DNA of 64,000 nucleotides from assembly GCA_013298895.1 (NCBI GenBank), contig JAAFJM010000007.1:62001-126000 (forward strand), given 5' to 3'. How positions within the stretch are numbered: the stretch's first letter is position 1; every line of letters starts with the position of its first letter. Below the pieces are notes generated by a model. The model was not told the origin of the DNA. It searched no databases and was given only the letters and a program-made list of their open reading frames with translations. The position numbers were made by a program, and so were the translations under genes. Origin of the DNA: Bacteroidota bacterium. Its GTDB lineage: Bacteria > Bacteroidota > Bacteroidia > UKL13-3. This document shows positions 60,243 through 64,000 of this stretch, piece by piece.

Positions 60243-61034
60243 CTAATTAATAATTTCAAAATTATCGTTATCTAACCACACTGGAAATGCTTTTCTATAA
60301 GTTTTTAATTCAGGCAAATGTATGGTAAAAGTAGTTTCATACTCCTCGTGAGTTAACTCATTCAATAATTTTCCTTGAGGATTATATAATGCCGATTGTC
60401 CGCTATAATTTATTTGATTTCCATCTTCACCAACTCTATTCACAGTGGCTATATAACATTGGTTTTCAATTGCCCTTGCTTGGTTAAGTACCTGCCAATG
60501 CGTGATGCGTTTTTCGGGCCAACTAGCTACTACAATCATTAAATCATAATCAAATTGTTCTGTGCGTTTTAGCCAAATAGGAAACCTCAAATCATAGCAA
60601 ATAAAAGGGGCAATTTTCCATCCTTTATATTCAATACAAATTCTGCTATTTCCTGGGGTGTAGTGTTTGTTTTCTTCACCCATTCTAAACAAGTGTGCTT
60701 TATTGTAAAATTGCACATTCCCATCAGGTGTTATAAATAAAAATCTATTGTAGTATTGGCTGTTTTCTACAATAATTAAACTACCACATATAGCAGTGTT
60801 TTTAACCAATGCCACTTCCTTCATCCAATTTACTGTAAATCCATCCATTGGTTCGGCTAGTTTACTGCTATTCATAGTAAAACCGGTCGAAAACATTTCA
60901 GGTAAAATAATTAAATTTGTTGGTTCGGTAATTTCAAAAATTCTATTGGTGAATTGTTGAATATTGGTCCGTTTATCTTCCCAAAAAAGATTGCTTTGAA
61001 TGAGCGTAATTCTTAACGAGTCTGCTGTTGTCAT
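60243..61034 (-). CDS. omega-amidase (Nit2-like nitrilase family)
   Basis: A 263-residue carbon-nitrogen hydrolase. The catalytic triad is visible as Glu46 in ILPEMFSTGF, Lys in YNKAHLFRMGEE and Cys in PFICYDLRFPIW. It resembles YafV/Nit2-type omega-amidases, which hydrolyse alpha-ketoglutaramate and related monoamides. It follows a methionine/glutamine-type aminotransferase gene by 28 bases on the same strand. In known cases that pair runs the last step of methionine salvage, the amidase removing the 2-oxo product of glutamine. That role is inferred from the pairing. Confidence 0.9.
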   Translation of the reverse strand: MTTADSLRITLIQSNLFWEDKRTNIQQFTNRIFEITEPTNLIILPEMFSTGFTMNSSKLAEPMDGFTVNWMKEVALVKNTAICGSLIIVENSQYYNRFLFITPDGNVQFYNKAHLFRMGEENKHYTPGNSRICIEYKGWKIAPFICYDLRFPIWLKRTEQFDYDLMIVVASWPEKRITHWQVLNQARAIENQCYIATVNRVGEDGNQINYSGQSALYNPQGKLLNELTHEEYETTFTIHLPELKTYRKAFPVWLDNDNFEIIN

Positions 61035-61062
61035 TTTGGGTTAAATTTGATAATAAGTTAAA

Positions 61063-62217
61063 TTATATTTTCATGAGTTTTTCCGCAGCTTTTTCAAGTG
61101 TTTCATTTTGCTTAGCAAAACAAAAACGCAGCAATTGATTATCAGTTTGCTTATGATAAAATACCGACACAGGAATGCTTGCAATTTTATGTTCTTTTGT
61201 TAATCTTACGGCAAAATCTGTGTCTTTTTCTTGTGTTATTTTTCCGTAATTTAATAGTTGAAAGTAGCTTCCTTGACAAGGCATTAATTTAAAGTTGGAG
61301 CCTTTAATTAGTTTCCTAAAGTAATCTCGTTTTTCTTGATAAAAGTCCGACAGTTCAAGGTAAACACTTTTATCATCAAAAAAATCGGACATGGCATATT
61401 GGATTGGAGTATTGGTGCTAAATGCCATAAATTGATGCACTTTTCGCAACTCTACAGTTAAATTAGCAGGTGCTAAAATATAGCCCATTTTCCAACCTGT
61501 GGTGCTGTATGTTTTTCCAAATGATGATATGATAAAGCTACGCTCTGCCAATGCCGGAAAACGAGCCACACTTTGGTGTTCTACTTTATCAAAAACCATG
61601 TGTTCATATACTTCATCACTGCAAATAATTACATCTGTACCACGAACAATTTTTTCTAATTTTTGTAAATCTTGTGCACTTAAAATACTGCCTGTGGGAT
61701 TATGTGGGGTATTTATTAAAATCATTTTGGTTTTGAAATTAACCAATTTTTTCACCTCGTTCCAATCAATTTTAAACTCAGGTAGTTTTAACTCTACGAA
61801 CACTGCCCTACCTCCATTAAGTTCAATGGCTGGCACATAACTATCATAACAAGGCTCAATGATGATTACTTCATCTCCCTCTCTGATCATGGCACTCATT
61901 ACAGCATAAATACCATGAGTAGCGCCCGGTATAATGGTTACTTCGGTATTGGCATCATATTGGGCTGAATAAAGTTCATAAGTTTTTTGAGCAATTTTTT
62001 CGCGCAAGCTAAGTAAACCAGGCATTGGCGCATATTGGTTCATACCAGCTTTCATGTATTTATTAACTAACTCAATTAACTTTGGCGATACTTCAAAATC
62101 AGGAAAACCTTGTGCTAAATTGATTGCTTGATGTTCGTTTGCAAGTGCTGTCATAACAGCAAAAATACTTGTATTGGCTTTTGGAAGTTTTGATTTTATG
62201 GAACCATTAAATTGCAT
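61063..62217 (-). CDS. PLP-dependent aminotransferase, methionine/glutamine transaminase type
   Basis: A 384-residue class I/II aminotransferase of the branch holding YbdL and kynurenine/glutamine transaminase K. It begins with LPKANTSIFAVMTALANEHQ and NLAQGFPDFE. The pyridoxal lysine is in SSFGKTYSTTGWKMGYI, the Asp-x-x-Tyr motif is CSDEVYEHMVF, and NTPHNPTGS precedes them. Members use methionine, glutamine or aromatic amino acids. Its pairing with the omega-amidase gene points to 4-methylthio-2-oxobutyrate amination with glutamine. Confidence 0.92.
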   Translation of the reverse strand: MQFNGSIKSKLPKANTSIFAVMTALANEHQAINLAQGFPDFEVSPKLIELVNKYMKAGMNQYAPMPGLLSLREKIAQKTYELYSAQYDANTEVTIIPGATHGIYAVMSAMIREGDEVIIIEPCYDSYVPAIELNGGRAVFVELKLPEFKIDWNEVKKLVNFKTKMILINTPHNPTGSILSAQDLQKLEKIVRGTDVIICSDEVYEHMVFDKVEHQSVARFPALAERSFIISSFGKTYSTTGWKMGYILAPANLTVELRKVHQFMAFSTNTPIQYAMSDFFDDKSVYLELSDFYQEKRDYFRKLIKGSNFKLMPCQGSYFQLLNYGKITQEKDTDFAVRLTKEHKIASIPVSVFYHKQTDNQLLRFCFAKQNETLEKAAEKLMKI

Positions 62218-62598
62218 AGTGCAATATGCAAATATTGCTTTTACATCTCCAAACCTTTAAAAACATTGTGAATAAATTGTTTTTTAATTGGGTATTATTG
62301 GCATTGAAACCTTGTTTTTTGCAAGGCTGATTTTTAACTTTTTGTTTTAGTCAAGAGTTTTATAAATTTAATGTATCTTTTTGCCCATTACAATGTTGAA
62401 CTAATTTTTTGTTTAGCAATGTATAAAAAAATTCTTCAGTTATATGCCATATTTGACTTAGAATGAAATTTTAAGCATAAAGCAAATAATGTTTTTACCT
62501 AGGATATTGTGATTATAAATAAAATAAGTAAAATTTAAGTTTAGCAGTCAAATTTTAATAAACAAACGCTTAATTTTGACCAGATTTTTTATTTAAAA
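62218..62598. other. intergenic region, promoter only
   Basis: No gene, terminator or repeat family is recognised in these 381 AT-rich bases. A TAATTTTG box (62571-62578, plus strand) fits a -7 element for the DUF1223 gene, 20 bases before its ATG; no clear -33 TTG precedes it. Confidence 0.45.
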
Positions 62599-63372
62599 AT
62601 GAAATACAAAACTTTTAATAAACTAACCTTAACATTTACCTATCTTTTTGTTTTGAGTAATTTTGGTTATAGCCAACTACTTAAACAGCCTGAAAAAAAA
62701 GGTTTTATGCCTGTAGTATTGATCGAAAATTTTAGTTCTGAAGGTTGCAGCAGCTGCCCTGAGGCCGATAAGTTTTTGGGAGAGGTAATACATTTAGCCG
62801 ATAGTACCTCCAAGCCTGTATATGTATTAGATTTTCATGTGGATGTTTGGAATAGGAGTGGTTGGGTGGATAAATACAGCGATTCACTTTATACCCAAAG
62901 GCAAATGAACTATGTGGTTAAAAAGGATAGTATTCCTATGTACACACCACAAAGTTTTTTAAATGGAATACTTTCTGTTCCTGGTTCCGATAAAAAAAGC
63001 ATCACTAATTTTATAAAACAAACTTTATCAAGGCCAAGTGAAAATTTTTTGAAGCTGAATGCCTTTCAAACTCATCCTGATACACTTATTTTAGAGTATG
63101 AAATATTTGGCAACACAGATAGTTTATTGATAAATTATGCCATAACCGATAATAATATTTATTCTAAAGTTACTGCTGGCGAAAATGCAGGAAAATTACT
63201 GCATCATCACAATGTGGTAAGGCTTTTTAAAACAGATAAAGTAAAGGGAAATAAGGGTAAATCATACTGGATTATACCAAAAGGATTTAATTTTAAACAA
63301 ACACGTATAACCGCGTATGTTCAGCATGAAAAAACTTGGTTTGTTACTGCAGCCGATCAGTTAACAAACTAG
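62599..63372 (+). CDS. secreted DUF1223 (thioredoxin-like) protein
   Basis: A 257-residue protein with a signal peptide (about 1-25, LTFTYLFVLSNFGYSQ). The DUF1223 family has a thioredoxin-like fold. The signature IENFSSEGCSSCPEADKFL holds a CxxC pair, and FHVDVWNRSGWVDKYS and YTPQSFLNG are also typical. The family is periplasmic and its function is unknown, perhaps redox. It stands alone with its own promoter-like box. Confidence 0.9.
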   Translation: MKYKTFNKLTLTFTYLFVLSNFGYSQLLKQPEKKGFMPVVLIENFSSEGCSSCPEADKFLGEVIHLADSTSKPVYVLDFHVDVWNRSGWVDKYSDSLYTQRQMNYVVKKDSIPMYTPQSFLNGILSVPGSDKKSITNFIKQTLSRPSENFLKLNAFQTHPDTLILEYEIFGNTDSLLINYAITDNNIYSKVTAGENAGKLLHHHNVVRLFKTDKVKGNKGKSYWIIPKGFNFKQTRITAYVQHEKTWFVTAADQLTN

Positions 63373-63516
63373 TAGTTTAATAAAGTAAATTACTTCAAAA
63401 CTGCTTGTAATCAGTATTAATAAAAAGGATAATCAAAATTTGTGAACCAAACATCCGTAAAAAACTATTACATTTGAAGCCTAAAACTATTTAATTTAAA
63501 TACTTTTAAAAATAAT

Positions 63517-64000
63517 ATGACTCAAACACAAAAGAATGTAATGCTAGTTCCTGTTGATTTTAGCGAAATTAGCCTAAACGCCTTAGAACATGCAGCACAA
63601 ACTGCAAAGCATTTTGATAACGATTTAATTATTCTAAGTATAGTTGAAGAAAATTTGTTGACTTCAATTTTTAGCAATAATGAAGAGAAGGAAGCACAAG
63701 CACGTGAAAAAACAATTCCTGAATTGGAAAAATTGGCAGTTTCTATAGAAGAGAAATATGGAGTTAGCTGTAAGCCTGAGGTTAGAGTTGGAAGAATTTA
63801 CAAAACTGTAATTGAAACAGCTGTTGAATTTGGTTGTGATTGTATCATTATGGGAACTCACGGTGCTAGTGGATTTACACGTATAGTTGGAAGTAACGCT
63901 GGTAAGGTAATAAACTATAGTACTGTACCGGTAATTGTAGTAAAAAGCAATAAAGTGAATAACGCGTACAAAAATATTGTTTTCCCTCTTGATTTGTCGG
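63517..64000 (+). CDS. universal stress protein, 5' part
   Basis: The first 161 codons of a universal stress protein; the gene runs past the window. It begins VMLVPVDFSEISLNALEHAA, and the ATP-binding loop is MGTHGASGFTRIVGSNAGKV followed by STVPVIVVK. After a short linker a second start-like segment, NIVFPLDLS, begins at the window edge, so the full protein probably has two tandem Usp domains (about 280 residues), the common form in Bacteroidota. Confidence 0.93.
   Translation, partial: MTQTQKNVMLVPVDFSEISLNALEHAAQTAKHFDNDLIILSIVEENLLTSIFSNNEEKEAQAREKTIPELEKLAVSIEEKYGVSCKPEVRVGRIYKTVIETAVEFGCDCIIMGTHGASGFTRIVGSNAGKVINYSTVPVIVVKSNKVNNAYKNIVFPLDLS

Overview
The window is about 64 kb of AT-rich chromosome from a member of the Bacteroidota. 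The signs are type IX secretion sorting (a PKD protein with a C-terminal sorting domain), the Bacteroidota-only small protein DUF4295 behind rpmB-rpmG, repeated promoter boxes of the form TAnnTTTG, a bacillithiol gene (bshC), a monocyclic carotenoid cluster, and few Shine-Dalgarno sequences. I cannot place it below phylum. No tRNA or rRNA gene, prophage, insertion sequence or CRISPR array was seen.

Layout. 1-1841: end of the ribosomal/RNA polymerase operon (rpsD partial, rpoA, rplQ). 1948-9317: a WecA-type sugar-phosphate transferase, a 7TM histidine kinase, a sulfur module (metallo-beta-lactamase/rhodanese protein plus a rhodanese-thioredoxin lipoprotein), an extremely methionine-rich PhaE-like protein and a single-domain response regulator. 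9332-13040: late carotenoid genes crtYcd, crtZ, cruF, crtD. 13149-22236: thiL, purQ, two unknown genes bracketed by inverted repeats, dtd, a broken DUF559 gene, rsgA, crcB, yicC, gmk, nadD and an MBL-fold enzyme. 22283-28611: parAB, then an ECF sigma factor, a probable anti-sigma/outer-membrane protein and the PKD/T9SS protein. 28632-30566: a cassette (HxlR regulator, Ohr peroxidase, VOC protein) enclosed by a duplicated terminator, with two perfect operators between the divergent genes.

30780-35976: a minus-strand run of tcdA, tatD, two GT-C type membrane proteins and an orphan scoB. 36326-37256: an unknown gene and a three-copy, 90-bp-period tandem array. 37289-41798: a split cobalamin-dependent methionine synthase (metH2, metH1) behind a well-formed SAM-I riboswitch, with a four-helix-bundle gene and dispersed repeats between the halves. 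41864-48004: cytochrome c maturation genes (ccmF, and ccmC-ccmD-ccmE with a Cys-type CcmE), separated by an opposing DUF898-M48 gene pair. 48204-53137: rpmB, rpmG, DUF4295, ftsY, rimO, bshC. 53134-57071: surface polysaccharide genes (O-antigen ligase, Wzz, flippase). 57525-64000: HtrA protease, DUF1573 protein, omega-amidase plus aminotransferase, DUF1223 protein and a universal stress protein running off the end.

A theme of the window is the density of small dispersed intergenic repeats. At least six families are visible. Some have entered coding sequence: the loop of crcB, the DUF559 pseudogene, and the last codons of metH1. The most distinctive items are the Ohr/HxlR cassette with duplicated flanks, the methionine-rich PhaE-like protein, the riboswitch-controlled split metH operon, the 90-bp tandem array and the CxxxY CcmE.
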